The notes below the pieces were generated by a model. It saw only the letters and a program-made list of their open reading frames with translations. It did not search any database and had not been told where the DNA came from. The position numbers and the translations under genes are program-made. A DNA stretch of 55,689 nt, taken from contig JBBDWT010000001.1 in assembly GCA_040902705.1 (NCBI GenBank), positions 1 through 55,689 of the forward strand, in the 5' to 3' direction. Of this stretch, positions 26,092 through 33,800 are shown in pieces. Position 1 is the first letter of the stretch; every line of letters starts with the position of its first letter. This DNA comes from DATBSK01 sp040902705 (GTDB lineage Bacteria; Actinomycetota; Acidimicrobiia; IMCC26256; PALSA-555).

Positions 26092-26146
26092 ACGGCCGCC
26101 CTGCGGGACGCTCGGCTGCTCCATCTCGGGCAGGGTAGTGGCGCGG
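26092..26146 (+). repeat. 55-bp direct repeat, right copy (gap edge)
   Basis: Identical to 25937-25991. See that entry. Confidence 0.9.
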
Positions 26147-26189
26147 CGTCGGTTCCAGCCTCATCCGAATCCGGCCGCGAACCGTCCGG

Positions 26190-26195
26190 TACCCT
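26190..26195 (+). promoter_or_regulatory. -10 box of leaderless promoter for scpA
   Basis: TACCCT lies 8 nt before the ATG at 26204. Confidence 0.5.
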
Positions 26196-26203
26196 CGGTC
26201 CAG

Positions 26204-27013
26204 ATGGGCTACGAGGTGCAGACGCCGGTCTTCGCGGGTCCCTTCGACCTCCTGCTCCACCTGATCCTGAAGCAAGAGGTCGACCTCTGGGAGATCTCGC
26301 TCGCCACGATCGTCGATGCGTACCTGCACGAGCTCGACCGCCTCGAGCTGCTCGACCTCGAGATCGCCACCGAGTTCCTCCTCATCGCGGCGACGCTCGT
26401 CGAGCTCAAGACCCGCCGGCTCCTCCCCGGCCCGTCGGACCTCGACCTCGACGAGGAGCTGCTCCGGTTCGAGGAGCGCGACCTGCTGCTCGCCCGCCTC
26501 CTCGAGTGCAAGACCTTCAAGGACGCCGCCGACGCGCTCGCTGCGCTCATGCGCCGCGCCGCGCGCAGCGTTCCCCGCCAGGCCGGTCCCGAAGAGCCCT
26601 TCCGCTCGATGGTGCCCGACCCGTTGACCCGCCTGCGACCCGAGCGGCTCCGCGACGCCGCGCGGCGCGTGCTCGAGGCGAAGCCCGTGGAGGAGGTCCG
26701 CACCGATCACGTCGCGCCGATCCGCGCGAGCGTCGCCGACGCGATCCTCGTCGTGCTCGACCGCCTGCCGGAACGCAAGGCCGTCACGTTCCGGGAGCTC
26801 ACGGCCGACGCGGTGACGCGGCTCGACGCGATCGTCCGCTTCCTCGCGGTGCTCGAGCTCTTCAAGCAGGGAATCGTCGAGCTCGAGCAGCTCCACAACT
26901 TCGGCGTGCTGGAGATCCGTCGCATCGCCGACGGCGACCTCGACTCGACGAGCATCGCCGACTGGGACGACGTGCGCGAGCCGGCGAGCCGGCCGGGACC
27001 GGAGACGACGTGA
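26204..27013 (+). CDS. scpA: segregation and condensation protein A (kleisin)
   Basis: 269 residues. The N-terminal kleisin region reads VFAGPFDLLLHLILKQEVDL (about residues 9-28), followed by ATEFLLIAATLVELKTRRLL. The C-terminal winged helix contains FRELTADAVTRLDAIVRFLAVLE and the LELFKQGIVELEQ helix. ScpA bridges SMC heads together with ScpB in chromosome condensation. The scpB GTG overlaps its stop. The start is fixed by the leaderless -10 box. Confidence 0.94.
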   Translation: MGYEVQTPVFAGPFDLLLHLILKQEVDLWEISLATIVDAYLHELDRLELLDLEIATEFLLIAATLVELKTRRLLPGPSDLDLDEELLRFEERDLLLARLLECKTFKDAADALAALMRRAARSVPRQAGPEEPFRSMVPDPLTRLRPERLRDAARRVLEAKPVEEVRTDHVAPIRASVADAILVVLDRLPERKAVTFRELTADAVTRLDAIVRFLAVLELFKQGIVELEQLHNFGVLEIRRIADGDLDSTSIADWDDVREPASRPGPETT

Positions 27014-27804
27014 GCGATCTCGACGACACCCCCGACTTCGGTGCCGGCCGGCTGCCGCCCGACGACATCGATCCGCGGGAGCTGGATGCTGACGCGGTCG
27101 CGCGTGACCACCTCGACCGGGCCGACCCGAATCCAGAGGCCGGCGAGCCGGACGTGCGGGCCGACGACGACGTGACGCCGTCCGAGCGCGACCGAGAGGC
27201 GCGCCGGGCGATCGAGGCGGTCGTGCTCGCGTCGACGGAGCCGGTCGAGCCGCGCTTCCTCGCCGAGCTGGTCGAGCTGCCGGTCGCGCAGGTCGAGCTG
27301 CTCTGCTCCGAGCTCGCCCGGGAGTACGACGAGGCCGGTCGCGGCTTCGTGCTCGCACGGGTCGCCGGTGGCTACCGGTTCCAGACGCATCCCGACGTCG
27401 CCGCCTATGTCGAGCGGTTCGTCGTCGACGGCCAGCACGTCCGGCTCTCCGGCCCCGCGCTCGAGACGCTCGCCATCGTCGCCTACAAGCAGCCGATCTC
27501 GCGCGGCCAGATCTCGGCGATCCGCGGCGTCAACGTCGAGACCACGCTCCAGACGCTCGTCGCTCGTGGCTATGTCGAGGAGATCGGGCGCGATCCCGGA
27601 CCCGGCCTCGCGCTGCTCTACGGGACGACATCGGTGTTCCTCGAACGGCTCGGCCTCGACTCCGCCGCCGACCTCCCCCCGCTCGGCGACTTCGTCCCCG
27701 ACGCCAGCATCGTCGAGGCCCTCGAGCGTGGCCTGCGCATGCCCGACGATCCCGCGCTCGCGGTGCAGCGCGACGAGGCCGACGGCATCGACGACGCCGA
27801 CTGA
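27010..27804 (+). CDS. scpB: segregation and condensation protein B
   Basis: 264 residues. An acidic, disordered N-terminus of about 60 residues precedes the two winged-helix domains: AIEAVVLASTEPVEPRFLAE, FVLARVAGGYRFQTHPDV, then LSGPALETLAIVAYKQPISR with RGVNVETTLQTLVARGYVEE. This is the standard ScpB signature. ScpB dimerises and binds ScpA in the SMC condensin complex. The start overlaps the scpA stop by four bases. rluB follows after 8 nt, as in many Firmicutes and Actinomycetota. Confidence 0.94.
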   Translation: MSDLDDTPDFGAGRLPPDDIDPRELDADAVARDHLDRADPNPEAGEPDVRADDDVTPSERDREARRAIEAVVLASTEPVEPRFLAELVELPVAQVELLCSELAREYDEAGRGFVLARVAGGYRFQTHPDVAAYVERFVVDGQHVRLSGPALETLAIVAYKQPISRGQISAIRGVNVETTLQTLVARGYVEEIGRDPGPGLALLYGTTSVFLERLGLDSAADLPPLGDFVPDASIVEALERGLRMPDDPALAVQRDEADGIDDAD

Positions 27805-27812
27805 GGCCCGCC

Positions 27813-28562
27813 GTGGCCGAGCCGGAGCGCGTCCAGAAGCTGCTCGCCCGCGCCGGCCTCGGGTCGCGCCGCGCGTGCGAGGAGCTCATCCGTGCCGGGC
27901 GGGTGACGATCGACGGCATCGTCGCGACGCTCGGTGACCGCGCCGACCTCGAGCGCCAGCGCCTGGCGCTCGACGGTGTGCCCCTCGCGGCGCGCCCCGA
28001 CCTCGTCTACTACCTGCTCAACAAGCCGCAGGGCGTCATCACGACCGCCAGCGACCCGCAGGGGCGACCGACGGTGCTCGAGCTGGTGCCTGCCGAGCCG
28101 CGCGTCTTCCCCGTCGGTCGGCTCGACCTCGACACCGAAGGGCTGCTGCTGCTCACGAACGATGGTGATCTCGCGCAGCTCCTCGCACACCCGCGGCACG
28201 GCGTCGACAAGACGTACCTGGCCGAGGTGAGCGGCGACGCGGGAGAGGCGGCGCTCGGTCGGCTTCGTGCGGGGGTCGAGCTCGACGACGGCCCGACCGC
28301 GCCCGCGCGCGTCCGGCTCGTGAGCAGGGGAGCGGGTCGGAGCGCGCTCGAGCTCACGATCCACGAAGGTCGCAAGCGCCAGGTGCGTCGGATGTGCTCG
28401 GCCGTCGGCCTCCCCGTGCAGCGGCTCGTGCGCACCCGCATCGGCACGCTCGCGGACCAGCGCCTCGCCCCGGGAACGTGGCGAGCACTGCAACCGAAGG
28501 AAGTCCGCGCGCTGTACGAAGCCGCGTATCAGACCCCGGGCGCCGAACAGGCCTCGCACTAA
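27813..28562 (+). CDS. rluB: 23S rRNA pseudouridine synthase, RsuA/RluB family
   Basis: 249 residues. The S4 RNA-binding domain (ERVQKLLARAGLGSRRACEE) is followed by the synthase domain with LLNKPQGVITT, the catalytic aspartate in VGRLDLDTEGLLLLTNDG, and the C-terminal HEGRKRQVRRMC motif of the RsuA/RluB/E/F family. The downstream-of-scpB position favours RluB, which modifies 23S helix 89. The sequence alone does not exclude RsuA or RluE specificity. Confidence 0.9.
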   Translation: MAEPERVQKLLARAGLGSRRACEELIRAGRVTIDGIVATLGDRADLERQRLALDGVPLAARPDLVYYLLNKPQGVITTASDPQGRPTVLELVPAEPRVFPVGRLDLDTEGLLLLTNDGDLAQLLAHPRHGVDKTYLAEVSGDAGEAALGRLRAGVELDDGPTAPARVRLVSRGAGRSALELTIHEGRKRQVRRMCSAVGLPVQRLVRTRIGTLADQRLAPGTWRALQPKEVRALYEAAYQTPGAEQASH

Positions 28563-28565
28563 CCT
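28560..28565 (+). promoter_or_regulatory. -10 box of leaderless promoter for aroH
   Basis: TAACCT begins within the rluB stop codon and ends 7 nt before the aroH GTG at 28573. This could give the aromatic genes an independent promoter. Confidence 0.45.
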
Positions 28566-28572
28566 CGATCCG

Positions 28573-28935
28573 GTGAAGCTGCGCGCGCTGCGAGGTGCGA
28601 TCACCTGCGACGACAACACGAAGGACGAGATCGAGACGAAGACCCAGCGTCTCGTGCACGAGCTCCTCGAGCGCAACGAGATCGACCACGACGAGCTCGT
28701 CAGCATCATCTTCACCGCGACCGATGACCTGACCGCCGAGTTCCCCGCGACCGCGGCGCGCGCGCTCGGCCTCGGCGACGTGCCGCTTCTCTGCGCGCGC
28801 GAGCTCGGCATCGAGCACGGCATGCCGCGGGTCGTGAGGGTCCTCGTGCACTGCTACACCGCGCTCGACCGCAGCGATCTCCACCACGTCTACCTCGGCG
28901 GCGCACGCGCGCTGCGCGACGACCTCCCCGAGTGA
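28573..28935 (+). CDS. aroH: chorismate mutase, AroH class
   Basis: 120 residues, the size of the trimeric AroH fold. RALRGAITCDDNTKDEIETK carries the N-terminal catalytic Arg (R7-type) and DDNT segment, SIIFTATDDLTAEFPA holds the conserved phenylalanine/glutamate-region residues, and RVVRVLVHCYT the second Arg. Converts chorismate to prephenate, the substrate of the next gene product, TyrA. The stop overlaps the tyrA GTG (GTGA). Confidence 0.94.
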   Translation: MKLRALRGAITCDDNTKDEIETKTQRLVHELLERNEIDHDELVSIIFTATDDLTAEFPATAARALGLGDVPLLCARELGIEHGMPRVVRVLVHCYTALDRSDLHHVYLGGARALRDDLPE

Positions 28936-30032
28936 CCCCGGCAGTGACGCGGGTCGGCATCGTCGGGACCGGCCTCGTCGGCGGCTCGGTCGGGCTCGCG
29001 CTCCGGCGCGCCGGCATCGAGGTCCGCGGCTTCGACCACGATGCCGACCGGACCGCTCGTGCCGTCGAGCTGGGTGCCCTCGACGCGGCCGTCGGGAGCG
29101 TCGCCGAGGCGGCGACCGGGGCGGACTTCGTCATCGTCGCGGTCCCCGTGGGTGCGATCGCCTCGGTCGTCCTGGACGCACTCGACGCGGGTGCAGCGGT
29201 GGTCACCGACGTCGGCTCGGTGAAGGAGCCGGTCGTGATCGCGGTCGAGGCGCAGCGGCCCGACCTCGCCTCCCGCTACGTCGGCGGGCACCCGATGGCC
29301 GGGTCCGAGCAGGACGGGCTCGACGGGGCCAGCGCCGACCTGTTCTCGGGCGCGACCTGGGTGCTGACGCCCACGGAGCGCACCGATCCGACGGCGTTCG
29401 CTGCGCTCCAGCAGCTGCTCGGGCGCCTCGGTGCGGAGGTCTCGGCCGTGAGCCCCGCCGAGCACGATGCCCTCGTCGCCGTCGTCAGCCACGTCCCCCA
29501 GCTCGCGGCGACGACGCTCATGGACGTCGCCGCGACACGGGGCACGAGCCATGCGCTGCTCCTGCGCCTCGCCGCAGGAGGCTTCCGCGACATGACCCGG
29601 ATCGCGGCCGGGCATCCCGGGATCTGGCCCGACATCTGCGTCGCGAACCGCGACGCGATCGTCGCCGCGCTCGACGACTACGTCGCCGCGCTCGACGGGG
29701 TACGAAGCATGGTCGCGGCGAGTGACCGCGCCGGGCTGCTCGACGTGCTCGAGCGGGCACGCTCCGCTCGGCGCAGCCTGCCGACGGGCTTCCCCGACGA
29801 CGTCGAGCTCTCCGAGCTGCACGTGCCGATCGCCGACCGTCCCGGCTCCCTCGCGGAGGTGACGACGCTCGCGGGGACGCTCGACGTCAACATCGCGGAC
29901 ATCGAGATCGCACACTCGGTCGAAGGCGAGGGCGGCGTGCTCGTGCTCCTGCTCGCGGCAGCGGACGCCGACACCTTCGTCGACGCCCTCGCCACGCGCG
30001 GGTACCACGCGGTGCGCACCACGCTGCCATGA
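28932..30032 (+). CDS. tyrA: prephenate dehydrogenase with C-terminal ACT domain
   Basis: 366 residues. The Rossmann NAD(P) motif GIVGTGLVGGSVGLAL is near the start. GGHPMAGSEQDG (about residue 118) and VVSHVPQLAATTLM contain the catalytic/binding histidines of TyrA. A C-terminal ACT-like region (SELHVPIADRPGSLAEVTTL) suggests tyrosine feedback regulation. Produces 4-hydroxyphenylpyruvate from prephenate. It overlaps aroH at its start and aroA at its stop, which makes an aromatic amino acid sub-operon. Confidence 0.94.
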   Translation: MTPAVTRVGIVGTGLVGGSVGLALRRAGIEVRGFDHDADRTARAVELGALDAAVGSVAEAATGADFVIVAVPVGAIASVVLDALDAGAAVVTDVGSVKEPVVIAVEAQRPDLASRYVGGHPMAGSEQDGLDGASADLFSGATWVLTPTERTDPTAFAALQQLLGRLGAEVSAVSPAEHDALVAVVSHVPQLAATTLMDVAATRGTSHALLLRLAAGGFRDMTRIAAGHPGIWPDICVANRDAIVAALDDYVAALDGVRSMVAASDRAGLLDVLERARSARRSLPTGFPDDVELSELHVPIADRPGSLAEVTTLAGTLDVNIADIEIAHSVEGEGGVLVLLLAAADADTFVDALATRGYHAVRTTLP

Positions 30033-31315
30033 CCTCGTCCGTCACCGTCTCCGGGCCGCGCCCGCTCCGCGGTCGCTTGCGACTGCCCGGCGAGAAGGGC
30101 ATGTCTCACCGCGCGCTGATCTTCGGAGCGCTCGCACGCGGGGAGACGCGTCTGACGTCGCTCGCGCCCGGCGACGACGTCGCGAGCACCGCGGGTGCGC
30201 TGGCTGCCCTCGGGGTCGACGTGCAGCGCGACCAGGACACGACCGTCGTCGCGGGCAGGGGAGTCGACGCACTGCACGAGAGCGGCAGTGACATCGACTG
30301 CGGCAACTCGGGAACGACGTTGCGCATGCTGGCGGGCCTCGTTGCCGGCCGACCGTTCAAGACCGTGCTCACCGGCGACGAGTCACTCCGCACACGGCCG
30401 ATGGCGCGCGTCGTCGAGCCGCTTCGTGCGATGGGCGCGGTGATCGAAGGTGACGACGGCGGCCGGCGCGCCCCGCTCACGATCCAGGGCGGCGAGCTCA
30501 CCGGACGACGCCTGACCCTGGCGCAGCCGAGCGGTCAGGTGAAGACCGCGCTCGTGCTCGCCGGGCTCCAGGCCCACGGCACCACCGAGATCGTCGAGCC
30601 CGCCCCGAGCCGCGATCACACCGAACGGATGCTCACCGCCCTCGGTGCACCGCTCGAACGAGTCGATCGGCAGACGCTCCGCGTCGAGCACGGTGCACCC
30701 CGGCCGTTCGACCTCGAGCTCCCTGGTGATCCGTCGTCGGCCGTCTTCCTCGTCGTCGCGGCGACGATCACGCCCGGCTCCGACCTCGTGCTCGACGACG
30801 TGCTGCTCAACCCCGGACGGATCGAGTTCCTGGAGGCGCTGCAGCGCATGGGTGCCGACATCGACGTCGAGCAGCACGACGAGCGCCTGGGCGAGCCCGT
30901 CGGCACCATCTCGGTGCGCGCGGCACCGCTGCACGGCACCGTCATCCACGCGCACGAGTCGATCATCGACGAGATCCCGGCCCTCGCCGTCGCGGGTGCG
31001 TTCGCCGACGGCGTCACCGAGTTCCGCGACGCGGCCGAGCTGCGGGTCAAGGAGAGCGACCGCGTCCTCACCGTGGTCGACCTGCTCGTCGCGCTCGGTG
31101 TGGGTGCCGAGCCGCGCGACGACGGCCTCGTCGTGCGCGGCGGACGCCCGGGGCGGGCGTCGTTGCATTCGCACGGCGATCACCGGATCGCCCTCGCCGC
31201 CGCGACGGCCGCGAACGCCGTCCCCGGCGACTCGACGATCGAGGGGTGGGACGCCGCCGCGGTGTCGTACCCGGGGTTCCTCGACGACCTCGACCGCCTG
31301 GCGGAACCGGCATGA
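30029..31315 (+). CDS. aroA: 3-phosphoshikimate 1-carboxyvinyltransferase (EPSP synthase)
   Basis: 428 residues. Transfers enolpyruvyl from PEP to shikimate-3-phosphate. GNSGTTLRMLAGLVAG and DESLRTRPMARVVEPLRAMG are the first-domain signatures, and RVKESDRVL and HGDHRIALA are the second-domain signatures. The substrate-binding loop, usually PG-x-KS-x-S-x-RAL, reads LPGEKGMSHRAL (residues 19-30). Lys and Arg are kept, but the serine equivalent to E. coli Ser23 is Gly. The other active-site residues seem present. The start overlaps tyrA and the stop overlaps cmk (ATGA in each case). Confidence 0.95.
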   Translation: MTSSVTVSGPRPLRGRLRLPGEKGMSHRALIFGALARGETRLTSLAPGDDVASTAGALAALGVDVQRDQDTTVVAGRGVDALHESGSDIDCGNSGTTLRMLAGLVAGRPFKTVLTGDESLRTRPMARVVEPLRAMGAVIEGDDGGRRAPLTIQGGELTGRRLTLAQPSGQVKTALVLAGLQAHGTTEIVEPAPSRDHTERMLTALGAPLERVDRQTLRVEHGAPRPFDLELPGDPSSAVFLVVAATITPGSDLVLDDVLLNPGRIEFLEALQRMGADIDVEQHDERLGEPVGTISVRAAPLHGTVIHAHESIIDEIPALAVAGAFADGVTEFRDAAELRVKESDRVLTVVDLLVALGVGAEPRDDGLVVRGGRPGRASLHSHGDHRIALAAATAANAVPGDSTIEGWDAAAVSYPGFLDDLDRLAEPA

Positions 31316-32007
31316 CTCGGGTCATCGCCATCGATGGTCCCTCGGGTGCCGGCAAGTCGACCGTCGCTCGCGGCGTCGCCGCCGCGCTCGGGTTGCGCGT
31401 GCTCGACACCGGTGCGATGTACCGGGCGGTGACCCTCGCGGCTCTGGAGCAAGCCGTCGCCCTCGACGACGAGGCGGCGTGTGGTGACCTCGCCCGCAGC
31501 CTCGATCTGGACCTCGACGACGGCGTGACCATCGCCGGGCGCGACGTCGCCGCGGCGATCCGGGGGCCACAGGTGACGGCTGCGGTGTCGACCGTGTCCG
31601 CACACCCGCAGGTCCGCCGCGCGCTCGTCGCGCGCCAGCGCGCCTGGGTCGACGCGCACGGCGGTGCCGTCGTCGAAGGCCGCGACATCGGAAGCGTGGT
31701 CTTCCCCGACGCGACCCTGAAGGTCTTCCTCACGGCGAGCGACCAGGAGCGCGCGCGTCGACGCCAGCGCGACGAGGTCGCGGCTGCACGTCAGGTCGAC
31801 GTCGAAGCCGTCCGCGAGGATCTGGACCGTCGTGACCGGGCCGACTCGACCCGCGCGGCCTCCCCGCTCCAGCCCGCCGACGACGCGCTGATCGTCGACA
31901 CGACGCGCCGGACCGCGACCGATATCGTCACGGACATCGTGGAGCGGTTCCGTGCGGCAACCACCTCGTCGGGATCGACAGAGCACGGCGGAGCGGGGGA
32001 GCGGTGA
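31312..32007 (+). CDS. cmk: cytidylate kinase
   Basis: 231 residues. The P-loop is IDGPSGAGKSTVARGVA (about residues 7-23), followed by LDTGAMYRAVTL, EGRDIGSVVFPDA and RRRQRDE in the lid region, as in bacterial CMP kinase. Phosphorylates CMP and dCMP. The C-terminal serine/glycine-rich end is variable. It lies between aroA and plsC with four-base overlaps on both sides. In mycobacteria cmk sits directly between rluB and der. Confidence 0.95.
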   Translation: MTRVIAIDGPSGAGKSTVARGVAAALGLRVLDTGAMYRAVTLAALEQAVALDDEAACGDLARSLDLDLDDGVTIAGRDVAAAIRGPQVTAAVSTVSAHPQVRRALVARQRAWVDAHGGAVVEGRDIGSVVFPDATLKVFLTASDQERARRRQRDEVAAARQVDVEAVREDLDRRDRADSTRAASPLQPADDALIVDTTRRTATDIVTDIVERFRAATTSSGSTEHGGAGER

Positions 32008-32678
32008 CCTTCTACCGGTGGGTCCGGGCGATCCTGCTCACGCCGTTCAAGGCGATCTTCCGAGTCCGCGTGGTCGGCCGCGAGCACGTCCCGAAGGACG
32101 GGGCGTACATCGTGGCGCCCTCGCACCGGTCGATCTTCGACATCCCGTTCGCGGCCTACGTGACCCGCCGACGCATCCGGTTCATGGCCAAGCGTGAGCT
32201 CTTCACCTCGAAGCTCGGGCGCTGGCTCTTCCAGCGGCTGGGTGCGATCGAGGTCGAGCGCGAGAGCACCGACCGCGCCGCGCTGCGCGCGTCACGCGCC
32301 GCGCTCGACGCGGGCGAGCCGCTCGGGATCTTCCCTGAAGGGACCCGCACGAGCGGCCCGAAGATCCACGAGCTCTACGACGGCGTCGCGTACCTCGCGC
32401 TCAAGCACGGCGTGCCGATCCTCCCCGTCGGCATCGGCGGGAGCGAGCAGATCCTCCCCAGTGGCAAGGTCTTCCCGCGCTTCCATCGCGTCGCGATCGT
32501 CATCGGTCCTCCGATCGCGACCGAAGGCGGGGAGGGTGTGCGCCGCCGATCCGACGTCGCGCGCGTGACGCGGATCCTCCACGAGCAGCTCCAGGCGTGC
32601 TTCGACGAGGCCCAGGCGCTCGCGGGAGCCGAGCCGAGCCCGGTGGAGTCAGCGACCGAGGCCCGCGAGCACGTCTGA
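32004..32678 (+). CDS. plsC: 1-acylglycerol-3-phosphate O-acyltransferase (PlsC family)
   Basis: 224 residues. The acyltransferase blocks are clear: the HX4D motif in APSHRSIFDIPF (about residue 38), a GAIEVERES block, FPEGTRTSG (block III), and ILPVGIGGSEQILP (block IV). A short hydrophobic N-terminus would hold it at the inner membrane, where it makes phosphatidic acid. The GTG start overlaps cmk. The last 30 nt overlap the convergent ispH gene. Confidence 0.9.
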   Translation: MTFYRWVRAILLTPFKAIFRVRVVGREHVPKDGAYIVAPSHRSIFDIPFAAYVTRRRIRFMAKRELFTSKLGRWLFQRLGAIEVERESTDRAALRASRAALDAGEPLGIFPEGTRTSGPKIHELYDGVAYLALKHGVPILPVGIGGSEQILPSGKVFPRFHRVAIVIGPPIATEGGEGVRRRSDVARVTRILHEQLQACFDEAQALAGAEPSPVESATEAREHV

Positions 32679-33755
32679 CGCGTCGGTCGTACGGTCGTCG
32701 CTGAAGGGGCCGCGCTGCGCGCGGCTGCCCCGAGGGTCGCCACCGACGAGCAACGCCGCGACGGCGTCGAGCGTCGGCATCAGCTCGCGCAGCTCACGCG
32801 GCGGCGGGAAGTACTCGACCTCGTCGGTGACGAAGACCGGCTCGACCCCCTCTCGCGGATCGAGCTTTGCGATCACCGCCTGCACCAGTCCCTCCGGTGC
32901 GCTCGCCCCGGCCGTCACGCCGACGACCGACACGCCCCCGAGCTCGTCCATGTCGAGCTCTTCGGGGCCGTCGACGCGCAGGACGCGCGGACAGCCCGCC
33001 TCCGTCGCCACCTTCGTGAGCGCGATCGTGTTCGAGGAGTTCGAGCTCCCGATCACGACCACGACATCGGCCCGGGCCGCCAGCTCGCGCAGCGCGGCTT
33101 GGCGGTTGGTGGTCGCGAAGCACAGGTCGTTGCGGGAGGCCGTCCAGAGGTCGGGGTAGGCGGAGCGTGCCTGCTCCATGATCCCCTCCCAGTCGCGCAA
33201 CGACAGGGTGGTCTGCGCCAGCAGCGCGACTCGCTCGGGGTCGTCGACCGTGGAGAGGGTCGCCTCGAGGTCGGCCTCGCGCTCCACGAGGCGCATCGCG
33301 TCGGGTGCCACCGCGAGGGTGCCGATCGCCTCATCGTGACCCTCGTGGCCGACGTAGAGGATCGTGTACCCCTTGCCCGCGCGCACCTTGGCCTCGTGAT
33401 GCACCTTCGTGACGAGGGGGCAGACCGCGTTCACGACGAACCGCTGCTGCTCGCGGGCTGCGGCGACGATCTCGGGCGCGCTGCCGTGCGCCGAGAGCAT
33501 CAGCGGTGCGCCGGCCGGGACCTCGTCGATCGAGTCGACGAACACGACGCCCAGGTCGCGGAAGCGATCGACGACGAGCCGGTTGTGGACGATCTCGTGG
33601 TAGCAGTACACGGGCGGAGTGAACGCCCGCACCATCCAGGCGAGTGCCTTGATCGCCATCTCCACTCCGGCGCAGAAGCCTCGCGGCTCGGCCAGGAGCA
33701 CCCGATCGACGCGTGGCCGGTCGTGACGCAGCTCCACGGGCGTCTCGGAGGCCAT
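32649..33755 (-). CDS. ispH: 4-hydroxy-3-methylbut-2-enyl diphosphate reductase
   Basis: 368 residues. Last step of the MEP isoprenoid pathway. The three cluster cysteines are visible in EPRGFCAGVEMA (C28), VNAVCPLVTKVHHEA and LCFATTNRQAAL. YCYHEIVHNRLVV and SAHGSAP hold the substrate-binding histidines, and the GSSNSSNT serine/asparagine motif and YFPPP-type C-terminal segment are also present. An N-terminal extension of about 15 residues is normal. The frame is open far upstream across the divergent gene, but the ATG at 33755 has a leaderless -10 box (33763-33768), which settles the start. Confidence 0.95.
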   Translation of the reverse strand: MASETPVELRHDRPRVDRVLLAEPRGFCAGVEMAIKALAWMVRAFTPPVYCYHEIVHNRLVVDRFRDLGVVFVDSIDEVPAGAPLMLSAHGSAPEIVAAAREQQRFVVNAVCPLVTKVHHEAKVRAGKGYTILYVGHEGHDEAIGTLAVAPDAMRLVEREADLEATLSTVDDPERVALLAQTTLSLRDWEGIMEQARSAYPDLWTASRNDLCFATTNRQAALRELAARADVVVVIGSSNSSNTIALTKVATEAGCPRVLRVDGPEELDMDELGGVSVVGVTAGASAPEGLVQAVIAKLDPREGVEPVFVTDEVEYFPPPRELRELMPTLDAVAALLVGGDPRGSRAQRGPFSDDRTTDASDVLAGLGR

Positions 33756-33762
33756 CGCGTCG

Positions 33763-33768
33763 AGGGTA
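33763..33768 (-). promoter_or_regulatory. -10 box of leaderless promoter for ispH
   Basis: On the minus strand TACCCT lies 7 nt before the ATG at 33755. It shares a 45-bp intergenic region with the divergent DUF512 promoter. Confidence 0.5.
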
Positions 33769-33788
33769 GGACCTCCGAAGGGCTCCCG

Positions 33789-33794
33789 TAGACT
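33789..33794 (+). promoter_or_regulatory. -10 box of leaderless promoter for the DUF512 gene
   Basis: TAGACT lies 6 nt before the ATG at 33801. Confidence 0.5.
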
Positions 33795-33800
33795 CGGTGC

